Of a stretch of DNA of 64,000 nucleotides, positions 41,117 through 54,401 are shown one piece after another. A model generated the notes under the pieces. It had not been told where the DNA came from and did not search any database. It saw only the letters and a list, made by a program, of their open reading frames with translations. Positions within the stretch are counted from its first letter, which is position 1; each line of letters opens with the position of its first letter. The DNA is from Echiichthys vipera (Eukaryota; Chordata; Actinopteri; Perciformes; Trachinidae). The stretch lies in contig OY829662.1 in assembly GCA_963691815.1 (NCBI GenBank), forward strand, positions 28,324,232 through 28,388,231. The letters run 5' to 3'. Made by a program: the position numbers and the translations under genes.

Positions 41117-42399
41117 CATATTTTACTAAGTTGAGAAAAAATATTGCATATATCTCATGATTGTCTGCGTATTTTGATCAATTAAAACATTCTTCTAATA
41201 ATAAAATAGTTAATTAAGGATTGAACAAATCTAATGAATGCTTTCTAGTTTTAAATGGATATATCTTTTTTTAAAACTTTTGACCATTTTGGCACATCCA
41301 CATTCATATTTTAAAAAGATCCAGTCTTGTGTTTTAAGTTTTGCTGGTGCAGTTAACTCTTATTTTACATTTGTATTGCAGAATGTTTCTTATTGTTTTA
41401 ACTGTAGTTCCTGAATATAAAAATACATTAATAGTTTGTATATTTTGGGATGTTGGTAAATAGTTTTTCTGGTTATATGGACACAATATCTACAGTTAAT
41501 GATAGAAACATTTAAAAGGTAGATATACATAGTGATGATGTCACACTTAAAAAAATTACAGAAAATAACCCAGATTCAGTTTTAAAATGACCTTAAATTT
41601 ACTGTTTTATTTATAGGATACCTTTTTTAATGTTACTATTTATCTATTTAGTTGTAGTATTTGCAAGTTCAAAGAGAGAAGTCAATTTTACATATGAAAC
41701 ATCAGGTATGTTACAAAACCAATGAGTTCTGGGTTTTTTAAAAGCTGCTGAACACCCAGCATCAGTGTTTATGTTAGATTCACTTGGTCTAAAAATAGTG
41801 ATAACTAAGTAAAATAATAATAAATGACTTCTGTCTCAGTCAGCCTCTCTCTCTCTGTCTGTCCTCGCTCTCCTGCAGTTAAGCCCCATAAACGTAGTGT
41901 GGCGTTAAATAATGTAAGTGATGTTTGAGAGCAGCAGGGTTGTACAGAAGCAAAAAAACTATTCACATCTAGATGAGGTGAGACGTGCCGTCCTCACAGA
42001 GCTGCGTGGACCAGGGCAGCTACTCTGCTATCTACTGTGGCAGGTATTTGAGCAAAGGTTGCGTTTAACATGCAGCTAGTGTTTTTGCTGAAGTACTTCC
42101 CACATAGTCCGATATACTCATCCTGATGTTTTAGTTGGTTGACAACATATCATCTGTCACGCCGTACGGATGTCCTGCATCAAAAATAATTCTTAATAAT
42201 AGCGAAAATATCTTGAAATACTCATGTTTTGAAAATAGGCTCTTTTCCGGGTTTTCCGTCTCTCCTTCCTGTTAAAAGACATACAGTCCGTCTGTCCAAT
42301 CAGGAGGGTCCATCCTCTGATTAGAGAGACCTACCCTGCCCGGTAGAAGTTAATGTTGTTGTGTTTTAGGATTTGTTGAAGTACTTTCCAATTTGTTGT

Positions 42400-42540
42400 T
42401 TTGTTTTCGTATTTTGCGATTTGTTTTCTTATTTTGCGTTTTGATTTCTTATTTTGCATTTTGTTTTCTTATTTAGCGTTTTGTTTTCTTATTTGGCGTT
42501 TTGTTTTATGATTTGCTGTTGCGTTTTTCTATTTGCTATT
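42400..42540 (+). repeat. Degenerate minisatellite, about 20-bp unit
   Basis: Repeats of the type 'ttttgttttcttattttgcg' occur about six times with point changes, followed by 'cttcagggccaccgtac'. Confidence 0.8.
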
Positions 42541-42829
42541 GTGATTTGCACTTCAGGGCCACCGTACGGATGTATCGCATCGTATTGCATTGCATTGTAC
42601 TGTCTACGTCATCTACGCATATGCATACGCATACGCAGTGCGCCTTTATTTCACCGGGTTTTTCCGCCACTTCGGCTCGATATTTGGAATCAATCGTGCC
42701 TAGCTTTTATTGTATTTATTTCTTCAAACGATCGGCCGAAGCATTTAACTATCAGGCCTGTGGTTGCCTCTGATCACACCGGAGAGGTAAAACACGGAAG
42801 TTGTGACGCCGAATCGCACTAGCGAGGCG
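42541..42829. other. Unannotated stretch before the full L2
   Basis: Short tandem motifs of 'cgcat/gcat' (42570-42630). Nothing else is recognised. Confidence 0.3.
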
Positions 42830-43017
42830 CCAATTTTAAAACATTTCTTCAACTCAGCAGGATCCTAAAACAACTGGGGAAGTGGGCTGCCTGCCTAGGA
42901 GTTAAGAAGGATCTCCCTGGACATTCGGCTCCAGGGCCGGAATTTAATTTAATTTAACTCACCTCCCTGTGACGGTTCTGTGTCCCGGGGTGACGGATCC
43001 CAAGCACAGGCTGCGAT

Positions 43018-43762
43018 ATGATGGCTGTGTGCGAGTCCTGTCTCCCCAGACTCTCAAAACTGAGGGAGAACGTCTCTGGCCTGAAGGCTGACCTCAAGGA
43101 GAAGAACAGAATCCTGGAATTTTCCACCGTCGCCTCAACTCAGGCGATGTTACTCGCCCATCTTAGGGCTTCCGGCGCTGGTGACCATACCATGACGGCC
43201 GCCGACAACACCACCCTGCCATGGACTGGCTCAATCACCACCGGATCTCCGGCACCAGCACTCACCGAGTCACCACCATGGTGCCAAGCCCAAGTCATCG
43301 GCATCCTCCACCTCCTGCCTTCTCCACGCGGAGTGGCAGTGCTCCACCAAGGAGAACGGAGCGCTGGCTCCGGGTCTGGTGAGCTCAACTCCACTCAAGT
43401 CGAGTGAACCCTGGTCAGTGGTTCCTTCGGCTACCACTGGATAACCGGTTTGACTTCCTAAGCCTGCAGGATTTCCCCCCGCTCTGTGCGCGCTCCAGCT
43501 CGACCCCGGATCTGTCCATACAGCCGGCCCCCCAGGAGCTGGGGTCCGCTCGCCCAAACATGGTGACGTCATGACAGCTGCACCTGTGGCTTAAAGGATA
43601 CTGCCTGGGGAAAAGTATTCCATTTGTGGACAACTTCACGGCCTTTTTTTAACAGACCCAGGCTTTTTAAACACGACAGCCTGCACCCTAACCAGGAGGG
43701 GTCAAGACTTTCATCTGCAAACATTGACCTGACTGTCAAGTCCTGCACCACCACCACCTCCT
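43018..43762 (+). pseudogene. L2 LINE ORF1 (coiled coil plus esterase-type end), broken
   Basis: 'MMAVCESCLPRLSKLRENVS' with a CxxC pair and 'LKADLKEKNRIL' forms an N-terminal zinc/coiled-coil region (43018-43110). The frame stays open to 43407, but the sequence after about residue 60 looks shifted. In other frames 43600-43745 reads 'GKSIPFVDNFTAFF' and a 'HPN.EGS' stretch, matching the C-terminal end of the SGNH-esterase domain found in ORF1 of CR1/L2 LINEs. The esterase is thought to act on lipids or in RNP handling. Its middle part is missing or scrambled. Confidence 0.65.
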
Positions 43763-44041
43763 GACAAAAACCCAGTGTTGGGATCAGGATGCAGAGTCAC
43801 AGCTTAACACACCTCTCTGCGCTGCCCTTACCACAGACGCACAGCAAGCATAGCTGCAGTCTTACACACGTCTCCGCGTGCTCTGTGGATCAATTTCCAG
43901 CTCAGTATCCTATACAAACGCTGTGTGCCTCACGATCATCTACATTAATGAAATAAAATATGAACAGAAGAGGAGCTACACAGAAAAACTTGATAAAAAT
44001 CAACACCAAATCTGGGATAATGCAACAAAATCAGAAGATAA

Positions 44042-46722
44042 AATGTGGACTTTTAAACATCAGATCTCTGTCATCTAAAGCTGTATTAATAAATGTATTA
44101 TTAATATTTATTTAATATCAGATAACCATATTGATGTTCTCTGTCCGACTGAAAACCTGGCTGTGTCATGAATAATATGTTTGCCTAAATTAATCCACTC
44201 CTCCCAGTCATATTAATACTCATATTCCTCGAGGCAGTGGCCGAGGAGGAGGCGTTGCAGCTATTTATGACTCAGGCCTATTAATAAATCCTAAACCTAA
44301 ACTAAATTATAATTAATTTGAAAGTTCTTTATCTTTCACATTCAACCTGAAAAACAGTGCAGCCAATTATACTTGTTATAGTGTACCGTGGTCCTGGTTC
44401 GTACTCTGAATTTCTATCTGAATTCTCAGAGTTTCTATTAGATTCGATTGGTTTTAGTGTACATAAACCTACTGACTGTTTTAATCACACCCTCGACCTT
44501 GTTTTGGCTTATGGTGTGGAAATCAATGACTTAATAGTCTTTTCACATAATCCTATTTTATCAGACCATTATTTAATAACTTTTGAATCTATATTACAGG
44601 ACTACTCACCTCTGGGCAAAAGTTTCTACACTAGATGTATTCTGATAATGCTGTAAATAGATTTAAGGAATCGATTCCATCTAAAATTTAATTTAACGCC
44701 TTATCCTAATATTCCAGATTCCTGCACTAACGTTTGTCTCTCTGACATTGATCACCTTGTTGACAGTGTTGCAGGCTCACTACGAACAACACTTGACTCT
44801 GTTGCTCCGCTAAAAAAAGAAGAAAGTGAAACACAGGAAGTTAGCTCCATGGTAAAACTCACAAACCCGTTAATTAAAACAAATATCGCGAAAATTGGAA
44901 AGTAAATGGCACTCTACTAAATTGGAGGAATCTCGCTTAGTTTGGCACGAAAGTCAAAAACATACTGTATAGGAAGGCCCTCCGTAATGCCAGAGCAGCC
45001 TATTACTCATCTTTAATAGAGGAGAACAAGTTTCTTTTTAGCACTGTAGCCAGGCTGACAGAGAGCCACAGCTCTATTGAGCCACGTATTCCTATAACCC
45101 TCAGTAGTAACGACTTCATGACCTTCTGTAATGACAAAATTATAACCATTAGAGACAAAATCAACTCGCTTGGAACCAATTTTTCTTCAAACCCAGGAAC
45201 CTTAGAAACAACTGTACGACCTAATATATTCTTGGACTGCTTTTCTACAGTTGACCTTAACAAATTAACCTCTACTATTTCAGCATCAAAGCCCTATACT
45301 TGTCTCCCAGACTCTATTCCACCTAGGTTACTTAAAGAAGTGTTACCTTTAGTTAGCACTCCTGTATTAGATATGATTAACATGTCTTTATCAGCAGGTT
45401 ATGTACCACAGTCTTTTAAAATAGCTGTAATTAAACCTATTCTTAAAAAGCCCAGTCTTGATCCTGAGGTACTAGCCAACTATAGACCTATATCTAACCG
45501 TCCTTTTCTCTCTTAGATCCTCAAGAAATTAGTCGCCAATCAGCTGTGTGACTTTTTAAATTATAATGAGTTATTTGAGGACTTCCAGTCAGGATTTAGA
45601 GTGAATCATAGCACTGAGACAGCACTGGTAAAATTTACTAACGACCTTCTTATAGCTTCAGACAAAAGAATTGTCTCTGTACTTGTTCTACTAGATCTTA
45701 GTGCTGCATTCGACACTATTGACCATCACATCCTGCTACGGACTGGAGCATCTAATAGGAATTAAAGGAACCACACGAAGCTGGTTTAAGTCTAATTTAT
45801 CAGATCGATCTCAGTTTGTATATGTTAACGACAAATCCTCAATGCACGCAAGTCAGTCAAGGAGCCCCTCAGGGTTCTGTCCTTGGACCGAATCTATTCA
45901 CCTTATATATGCTTCCCTTAGGAAATATTATAAGGAAGCACTCCATAAATTTTCATTGTTATGCTGATGATACATAGTTATAGTTGTCGATCAAACCAGA
46001 AGAAACCCACAGTTAGATAAACTTCAAATGTGCATTAAGCAAATAAAAAGCTGGATGACCTGCAATTTTCTGATGTTAAACTCAGTTATAAAGTTATTTT
46101 ACTTGGCCCCAAAGGCCTCCGAATCTCAATAGCTAAAGATATTGTTACTCTGGATGATGTTGTGTTGTCCTCCAGCACCACAGTAAGGAATCTGGTTGTT
46201 ATTTTTGACCAGGATATGTCCTTCGATTCTCACATAAAATTAACAACAAGGACTGCATATTTTCACCTGCGTAATATTGTGAAAATTAGGAACATTGTTT
46301 CTCAGAAAGATGCAGAAAAACTAGTCCATGCATTTGTTATTTCTAGGCTGGACTACTGTAACTCCTTATTATCAGGCTGCTCCAATAAGTCTGTTTCTCT
46401 TGTCTCCTGTTGTCTCCAGTTTGTCCAAAATTCTGCAGCTCGAGTACTAACTAAAACAAATCGAAGAGAACATATTTCTCCTGTATTAGCCTCTTTGCAC
46501 TGGCTACCTGTAAAATCTAAAATAGAATTTAAAATCCTTCTCCTTACCTACAAAGCTCTTATTGGTCAGGCTCCATCGTATTTTAAAGAGCTCACAGTAC
46601 CGTATTACCCGACTAGATCGCTGCTCTCTGAGAATGCAGGGCTACTTGTCGCTCCCAGAGTCTCCAAATGCGAAGCAGAGCCTTCAGCTACCAAGCTCCT
46701 CTCCTATGTGACCGACTCCTAA
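44042..46722 (+). pseudogene. L2 LINE ORF2 (endonuclease-RT), broken
   Basis: Endonuclease pieces are 'MWTFKHQISVI' (44042), 'VIVYRGPGSYSEFLSEFSEF' (44375 on) and 'ILSDHYLITFESILQDYSPL'. The connector is 'SNDFMTFCNDKIITIRDKI'. The RT is 'CLPDSIPPRLLKEVLPLV', 'DPEVLANYRPISN', '[17 protein letters not shown]' (about 45684) and 'CYADDT' at about 45960, with a stop right after. The C-terminal domain is 'SRLDYCNSLLSGC' and 'HISPVLASLHWLPVKSKIEF'. At least five frame breaks (about 44100, 44640, 45516, 45740, 45975) separate these. Confidence 0.83.
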
Positions 46723-47502
46723 GTGTTATTCGGGAGGCAGACGCTGTCCCTATATTTAAGAGTAAGCTTAAAACTTTCCTTTTTGATAAAGCTTACAGCT
46801 AGGGCTTACAAGCCTCAACAATGTTGTTATTTTTAAGCTGATTTTGTTCTGCTTAATGATCCTGCTATAGGCCTAGTCTGTCAAGGGATAATACTTTTCC
46901 TGATACTCTGAGATTCTCTCCTCTATGTCTGTGTCATTCATGTCTCATCAATGCATGTTACCAATTCAACTTCTTCCCCGGAGTTGTTTGTGCTTTGTTG
47001 TCCCTCAGGTCTTTGCTGATCGTGGTGATGCCTGCTGCCATGGTCCTGCATGACGCTTCCTGCTGCTATTATAATCTATCACCTTAGCTGTGCTTGTTTC
47101 TACTATTCTGCTGTATTAACTGCCATAACATATAAGTCATATTCACATTATTACAGATATTATTATAGTTACTGGAAACGTTTCTGTCTCTGTCTTTGTG
47201 TCTGTCTTTGTCTCTCTCTGTCCATATGTCCGTCTTTTCTCTCTTTCTCTCTCCTTTTCTTCCTCCCCAATAAGTCAAGACAGATGTCCGTCCTCCACAG
47301 AGCTGAGTCTGTTCCACGTTCCTGCCTGTTATAGGGATGATTTTCGTTTCCACCGTACTCTACACGGGAATTGTTGGGTCTATGTAAATCATAAATAAGT
47401 CATAGAGTGTGGTCTATACCTAGTCTGTAAAGTGTCCTGAGATAACTTTTGTTATGATTTGGCACTATAAATAAACTTTAATTGAATAGAATTGAATTGA
47501 AA

Positions 47503-47690
47503 CAACAGGACAATCGAGCTCCTGTATGCTTCCTTTCGGTTCCGGCGCTGTGTCAAGAGGCAGCTAGCAACAGTTGCTCTCTCTCCTTTACACACTTTTT
47601 AGCTATTTTATCTTATTTAATGTCTTTTTTATTAGTGCTTTTTTCCTGTAAGTCGTCGTGCTAACCTTAGCCAACTATGTTTGTTAACTT
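47503..47690 (+). mobile_element. LINE 5' leader-like fragment
   Basis: 'acttttagctattttatctt' through 'aaccttagccaactatgttt' is nearly the same as 54165-54263. It resembles a LINE 5' untranslated leader. It is cut off by the L1 3' end at 47691. Confidence 0.55.
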
Positions 47691-50600
47691 TCTTTTTTTT
47701 TAACACTTTATTTGTAATATAGAAATAATACAATCATATAAAGCAGTCATATTTTCTGTTTTACAAATAACCATACAAAAACAATCCCAGCAAGAAAAGG
47801 ACAAAGACAGATCGAACCCAAAAATAACCTGACAGACTTGTCACAGACAACAGACGGACATAAAATAAGATAAATAAATAAATAATATAAAGAATAATAG
47901 TAAAAAAAAGTTAAATTGAGAGGAGAAAAAATAAAAATAAATATATATATTTTTTTTTTAAAAGATGGAAGGTGCACCTAACTTTCCCTTTTTTACAGGA
48001 TCGACCATGGACAGGTATAAACAGTCAGAGGTCCAGTTCCAGACCCGGCAAATCGTTCACAAAAGATATCAGAGGGTCCCAGGTTTTGTAGAATCTGCTG
48101 ATGGATCCGTTGAGGGTACATCTGATCAACTTAACATTCTGCGTAAGGTCTCTAATCCAGTGGTGGTGTGATGGAGGAGTAGTAGCCTTCCATTTAAATA
48201 AGATCAGGCATCAAGCTAATAGGGAGGCAAAGGCAATGACCCTCTGTAAATTAGCAGGGGGCACAGATCCCACTGTATCAGGAAAACAACCAAAAACTGC
48301 AACTAATGGAGAAGGTGAGATGTAATAAGCCTTAGAGATAACTTCAAAGGATGACCAGAAAGGAACAAGTTTAGGACAAGACCAGAACATATGATAGGAA
48401 GTAGCTGGAGTCTGTTTACATCTATCGCATAATGGGTCTACGTTTGGAAATATCCTTGCTAATTTAGTTTTTGAAAAGTGCAATCTGTGTAACACTTTGA
48501 ACTGTATTAAAGAATGTCTGGAGCATATAGAAGAAGAGTGGACTCTAGTAAGAGCCATATCCCATTCCTCATCAGACAGTTGAGCCCCCAAGTCATTTTC
48601 CCACTGTTCCCGAATGTGTGAAATAGAGAGGTTGCAACTATTCATGATATGGAAGTAAATAAATGATATTCTGCTCTTGTCCAGCACATTGACCCTTAAT
48701 AGAGAGTCCAAACAGGAAGGAGACCGGAGTGCAGGAAAACTAGCAAACCTTTTCCGAGTAAAATCTCTAACTTGCAAGTATCTCAAAAAATGATTATTGG
48801 TCAGACCGAATTTTCTGGACAGTTGTTCAAAGCTAGCAAAAGTACTATTAACATACAGGTCTTCAATACTGTGAATGCCCTTGTTATACCAAATTTTGAA
48901 GCCATTGTCCATTTAGGAGGGTTGAAAAAGATGATTGTGTATTATTGGTGAGTGAAAAGAAATACTCTGAAAACCCAGACATTTCTTAAACTGGCTCACA
49001 ACATGTAGTGATTGAGTTACAATTATGTTGTTCTTAATATTATTAATTAGTGATGGTAGGGGTGCACAGAGTAAAGCTGGGAGTGAATGTGGGCTACTTC
49101 TATTCTTTTCAATCTGGAGCCATTCAGGGATCCTATCATTCCATTTTTTTAACCACAGAGAGATGGCATTAAGGTTTGCAGCCCAGTAATATGTGCGCAA
49201 ATTTGGCAGTGAAAGCCCACCTACACCCTTTGGTCTCTCCATAAATTCTTTTCTTATGTGAGCCGACTTATTATTCCATATAAAGGAAGAAATCATTCGA
49301 TTAAATGCCTTGAAAAAAGATTGTGGTATATAAACAGGCAACGCCTGAAATAAATATAGAAACTTTGGTACAATATTCATCTTTACAGAATTTGTTCTCC
49401 CGATGAGGGTTAGTGGCAAAATAGACCATCTTTTAATATCTCGTTTGCACTGTTCCAACAGAGGAGTGAGGTTGCTTTTAAATAGACTGTAATAGGATTT
49501 GGTGACTTTTACACCTAGATATGTAAAGGACTCAGCGGACAACTTAAATGGCAGATTGGGATATTCTCTTGCATTGCTACTAACGGGGAAATATTCGCTT
49601 TTATCGAGATTTAGTTTATACCCAGATATGTTTCCAAATTCCTGCAAGATTCTAAGGATTTCAGGGATAGTTGTGATGGGGTTGGTGACGTAAAGTAACA
49701 AGTCATCTGCGTAAAGTGAGACGTGTGAGTTAGGCCACCACGTGAGATACCTTGTATACTAGTATTGCCTAAGAGCTATGGCAAGTGTCTCTACAGCTAA
49801 AACAAAAAGCAATGGACTCACTGGATCCCCTTGTTTTGTCCCTCTGTGAAGAGGAAAATATTCAGATGAGATACCATTGGTATAAACTGAGGCGGTTGGA
49901 TCAGTGTAAATTAGTTTGATAAGGTGAGTGAAATTAGGGCCAAAACCAAACCTGCCAAGTGTATGAAAAAGATAATCCCACTCCACCCGATCAAATGCCT
50001 TTTCGACATCAAGCGATATTACTGCTTCTGGGGATGGAGTGCTAGATTCGGTATAGATGATATTAAATAATCAGGTTAAAATAGGATTGTCTGCCCTGGA
50101 TAAACCCAGTCTGGTCCCCCGAAATTATATGATGAAGAATTTTCTCGAGCCGGAGTGCTATGGCCTTTGAGAACACCTTACCGTCGCAGTTTGTTAAGCT
50201 GATCGGTCTGTAGGATGAGCAATCGAGGGTCCTTATTCTTTTTTAACAATAGTGCAATATATGCCTGGCGGTAGGCGGAAGAATGTTATTCTCCAGCGCT
50301 TCTGCATAGACTGAGAGAAGAAGAGGGGCAAGTTTATCCGTACATTTTTTATAAAAACCGGTGGGAAACCCATCCGGCCGGAGGCTTTTCCACTCTGAAG
50401 AGACATTATTGCATTGGTAATTTCCTCCAGCGTCAGATTTTGTCCCAGTCGTTCTTTAGAGTCAGAGTCAATTGTAGGAATGTTTAGATTAGAAAAAAAA
50501 GCGTCAAATTTGTTGTGATCTGGTGTTGAATCTGAAGAGTATAGGTTAGAATAGAACTCTTTAAAGCAGTTGTTAATAGCCTGGTGATCTTCTGTTGAGG

Positions 50601-52000
50601 AGCCATCAGGTAACGTTATCTGCGAAATGAGACGGGACGCAGCTTTTTGACGGAGTTGACTAGCTAGTAGTTACGAAGGTTTATCCCCCTCTTCATAGAA
50701 TCTACTATGGGACTTAGAGATGAGCCTCTCCGCTTGGGTGGTAGTTAAGAGATCAATTCCAGTTTGTAAGCTTACTTTCTTCCTAATCAGATCAGGGGTC
50801 GGAGAACCAGATATGAGTCCATCCAGAGCCTTAATTTCTGAGGATAGCTCCTCAATATTCTTATACTTCATTTTCCTAATATAAGCTGAGCGAGAAATAA
50901 TCAGTCCCCTGAGATACGCTTTAAGTGCCTCCCCAGAGTGTAGAGGCTGAGATGCCATCAGTCCTATTTACCTGCAGGAAGAAATCTATTTGCTCTGTGA
51001 AGAACTTCACAAAGTCTAAGTCCGCCAGCAGAAGTGTGTCAAGCTGCCATGTCCGTTTTGTCTTTGGAGTCGGAAGAGTTACCTTAATACTAACCGGGGC
51101 GTGACCAGAAATAAGGATTGGATCATATTTACAATCTGTAATAACATTAAGCAAATAGGGGTCAACCAAGAAAAAATGTATCCTGGAAAATGATTTGTGT
51201 ACATTAGAGAAAAACAAATAATCCCTTTTGGTGGGATTTTTAAATCTCCATGGGTCTATAAATTCATGTAAGTCTATGAACGACTGGATTGTTTGACCAG
51301 ATTTAGACGGTCTTAGTACAGACTGAGAAGAGCGATCCCAGACAGGATCCATCACCATATTGTAATCCCCAGACATAACCAAGTGATAACTATCCAGATT
51401 AGGGATGGAACTCAGCATTTTTTTTAAAAAAGCATCATCGTCATAGTTTGGGCCGTAAATATTGACCAGTACTAGGCGAAGTTGAAACAGCTCTCCCACA
51501 ACCATCACGTACCTGCCATTTGGGTCCGAGACAGTATGTGATACAATGAAAGGAATTTTTTTTATGAATAAGTATAGCTCCTCCTCTACCTCTGCAATTA
51601 AATTGCGAATGAAACATTTGCCCCACCCATTCTTTGTGAATTTTAGACTGGTCTAGATTTCGAAGGTGGGTTTCCTGTAAAAAGGCAATACCAACCCCAA
51701 GATATTGTAATTGAGAGAGAACCCTTTTTCATTTGATTGCCTGATTCAAACCCTTCACATTCCAGCTTATAATATTCATGTCATCTTTACCTGGGACTAA
51801 GATGTGGATTACATCTGTGTCATTGAAATACTCTGTGTCATTGGAACCACTCCATTCAAAGATATCTGCGTCCAGCCCATTTAGATGGAAAAAAAAGAAA
51901 ACGGGTAGGTGCACAAACCACATATAAAAAAATATACCACATTAAACCAAATACATTTAACATATAAATAAGCCTTACGTAGGCTATCCCCCCCAGAGAA
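47691..52000 (-). mobile_element. L1/Tx1-group LINE, nearly complete ORF2, minus strand
   Basis: The 3' end is at the T-run 47691-47702. A 3' untranslated region spans to 48210, and ORF2 reads from 51779 leftwards with a complete domain order but several breaks. ORF1 is not found to the right, where A-rich low complexity (52190-52316) begins. Confidence 0.85.
48211..51779 (-). pseudogene. L1/Tx1 LINE ORF2: endonuclease, RT and C-terminal domain, broken
   Basis: Met at 51779 starts 'MNIISWNVKGLNQAIK', the standard L1-type endonuclease start. 51441-51626 has 'GRGRGGAILIHKK'. 50921-51508 has 'VNIYGPNYDD', 'MSGDYNMVMDP' and 'ISGHAPVSI', the last being the SDH-type catalytic motif changed to SGHA. 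The connector is at 50671-50958. The RT has 'GTKQGDPVSPLLFVLAVETL' (49759-49986), 'YADDLLLYV' (about 49695-49721) and 'SEYFPVSSN'. The post-RT part is 'KFLYLFQALPVYI' and 'KGVGGLSLPNL' (48913-49701). The C-terminal part is a zinc-knuckle-like 'CDRCKQTPATSYHMFWSC' (48211-48912). The RT N-terminal half (50000-50670) is split by stops. Confidence 0.85.
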
Positions 52001-52189
52001 CTCTGAACTACTGCAAACCTGCATTTGCATGCTACCCGCGATGTTGGATACCTTTTTCAACCATTATTGAACCTCTACAGCTGTATATTAAATGACCTGT
52101 GGCCTCATTTCCCATTATTGAAACCGTGATAACCATAGAAAGTCACTATAGTGAGACCGGTGGTGATCATAAAAGGGATAAATAAGTCA

Positions 52190-52316
52190 ATAATAATGAA
52201 TAAAAAATAAAAATAAATGAATAAAAAAAAAAGAAAGAAAGAAAATAAAATAAATAAAAAATTTAAAAAAATAAAGTAAAAATAAATAAATTAATTAAAA
52301 AAAAATAATAATAATA
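52190..52316 (+). repeat. A-rich AAATA-type low-complexity tract
   Basis: Almost only A and T in 'aataaaaaat' units, between the L1 5' end and the next LINE. Confidence 0.9.
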
Positions 52317-52638
52317 TTATGTCGCGGGCCTTCAGACACGGCACCCAGACGCATCCGTTGCAATATCTGGGGACTTCTACCACATTACTCTGGCTGCAAC
52401 ACTGCCCACTTTCAAGCAGTTTGTGGACTGTCCCACCAGGGAAAAGAAGACACTGGACCTGCTGTATGCTAATGTTAAGGAGGCTTACAGCCTTTTCGCC
52501 TCTTGGAAGATCAGACCACAACCTCATCCACCTGCAGCCCCTGTATAAGCCTCAAGTCCAGCGGCTTCCTGTGACCACCAGGACTGTGAGGAGACTGATG
52601 AAGCTTTACAGGGCTGCTTTGAACTTACAGACTGGGAT

Positions 52639-54045
52639 TTGCTCTGTGATTCACATGGAGAGGACCTTGATGATCTCACGGACTGCATAACAGGGTACAT
52701 CAATTTCTGTGTGGACAGCGTTGTTCCTACAGTGACTGTACGCTGTTTCCCCAATAACAAGCCGTGGGTCACCAGAGACATCAAGGTCCTGCTGAATGCG
52801 AAGAAGAGGGCCTTCAGAGATGGGGACAGAGAGCGGATGAGGCAGGTCCAGAGGGAGCTTAAGGAGAGGATTCAACAGGGCAAAGACACCTACAGGAGGA
52901 AGCTGGAGCATGAACTCCAGCAGAACAATTTAAAGGACGTGTGGCGCGGCATGAGGAGCATCGCTGGCTACAAACCATCTGGTAGCCAGACAGTAGGAGG
53001 TGGTACTGAACGTGCCAATGAGCTGAATCCGTTCTTCAACAGATTTGATGAAAGGGCTCTGGACCCCCCCCCCCCCCCCCCCCCCAACGGCTCCTCCACA
53101 ACCATCAACCTCCAAACCTCCAGCCCTGCTGACACCCCCCCCCCTCAATTCCTTCCTGATTTTGCCCTACCTGTCCCCTCCCCCCCGCCATCACCTCTCT
53201 CCACCCCCACCAACGCACACAGCAGACAGACCTTCACTGCAGAGCAGGTGAGGAAGGAGCTGTGCAGACTCCGCCCAGGCAAGGCAACAGGTCCCAACGG
53301 TGTCAGCCCGAGGGTCCTCAAAGCATGTGCGACCCAGCTGTGTGGAGTCCTGCAGTACATCTTCAACCTTAACCTGAGTCTTGAGAAGGTCCCTGTGCTG
53401 TGGAAGACATCCTGCCTGGTGCCAGTACCAAAGAAGGTGCGTCCCAGCACCTCCGAAGAGTACAGGCCCGTGGCGCTGACGTCGCACCTGATGAAGTCCC
53501 TGGAGAGGCTGGTCCTTTCACTTCTTCGGCCCCTGGTCAGCTCATCACTGGACCCTCTACAGTTTGCCTACCAGCCGAGACTAGGTGTGGAGGATGCTAT
53601 AATCTTCCTGCTCAACCGTGCCGGCGCCCACCTGGACAGACCGGGAACCACAGTGAGAATCTTGTTCATAGACTTCTCCAGTGCGTTCAATACCATCCGG
53701 CCTGCTCTGCTGGGACGTAAGCTGACGGGGATGCAGGTGGACCCTCCCCTAGTTTCCTGGATTACGGATTACTTGACGGGTCGACCACAGTATGTCAGAC
53801 TGCAGGACGGAGTGTCTGACACTGTGGTCAGCAGCACTGGAGCTCCACGGGGAACTGTTCTTCCCCCCTTAATGTTCACCCTGTACACCTCAGACTTTCA
53901 GCTCCTCTCTGAGTCCTGCCACCTGCAGAAGTTTGCTGACGATTCTACAATTGTTGGCTGTGTCAGTGAAGGGAAGGAGGAGTACAGGGGCGTTGTGGAC
54001 TCTTTTGGTCTTAGTGAGGACTCGAGCAGCAGCGTTCTGAATTAA
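52639..54045 (+). pseudogene. LINE connector and reverse transcriptase (468 codons), truncated
   Basis: The connector shows 'RCFPNNKPWVTRDIKVLLNA' and 'VWRGMRSIAGYK'. A proline-rich linker (poly-Pro from a C16 run at 53068) follows. RT motifs are 'LRPGKATGPNGVSPRVL', 'EEYRPVALTSHLMKSLERLV', 'ILFIDFSSAFN', 'GAPRGTVLPPLMFTLYTSDF' and 'KFADDSTIVG' with the catalytic FADD intact. The frame then runs into foreign sequence and stops at 54045. The endonuclease is mostly in another frame upstream. LINE RT would prime on nicked target DNA. Confidence 0.83.
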
Positions 54046-54337
54046 CTGCATCTGTCTGATGCACTTTTTAGGGAGACCTGTAAAGACACTGTTGGAGTAG
54101 TTGAGCCTGCTGAAGACAAATGCATGGACAAGTTTTTGCTGAACAGCAAAACAGTTGCTCTATCTCTTTTCCGCACTTTTTAGCTATTTTATCTTATTTA
54201 CTGCCTTTTTATTGAAGCTTATTTCCTGTAAGTCATCATGCTAACCTTAGCCAACTATGTTTGTGAACGTTCTTACATGTATTTGGCCGTTTGTCTATTT
54301 CTTGGGACTATTTTTGTTGACTGCGTCTCCGTCTGTT
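54007..54337. mobile_element. Chimeric insertion of other LINE pieces
   Basis: 54007-54135 in reverse reads 'KLVHAFVFSRLNYSNSVFTG', an L2-group C-terminal fragment. 54140-54337 matches the leader-like sequence at 47560-47690. The flanking RT segment is duplicated (53932-54006 and 54338-54414). Confidence 0.75.
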
Positions 54338-54401
54338 TGCTGACGATTCGGCAATTGTTGGCTGTGTCAGTGAGGGGAAAGAGGAGGAGTACAGGGGCGT
54401 T

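Larger units (their letters stand above)
40006..42399. other. Mostly unique non-coding stretch
   Basis: Contains the possible exon at 40170-40326 and a 76-bp direct repeat (40381-40456 and 41040-41116). No transposon domain was recognised, which makes it the longest transposon-poor stretch in the window. Confidence 0.45.
42830..47502 (+). mobile_element. Near full-length L2-group LINE (ORF1 and ORF2)
   Basis: A leader (42830-43017) is followed by ORF1 with coiled coil and esterase-end remnants (43018-43762), then ORF2 with endonuclease, connector, RT and C-terminal domain (about 44040-46722). The 3' untranslated region ends in a TTGAA tail (about 47481-47502). It is the fullest copy of the family, of which six or more fragments occur in the window. 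Every domain has frameshifts, so it is inactive. The 5' boundary is approximate. Confidence 0.85.
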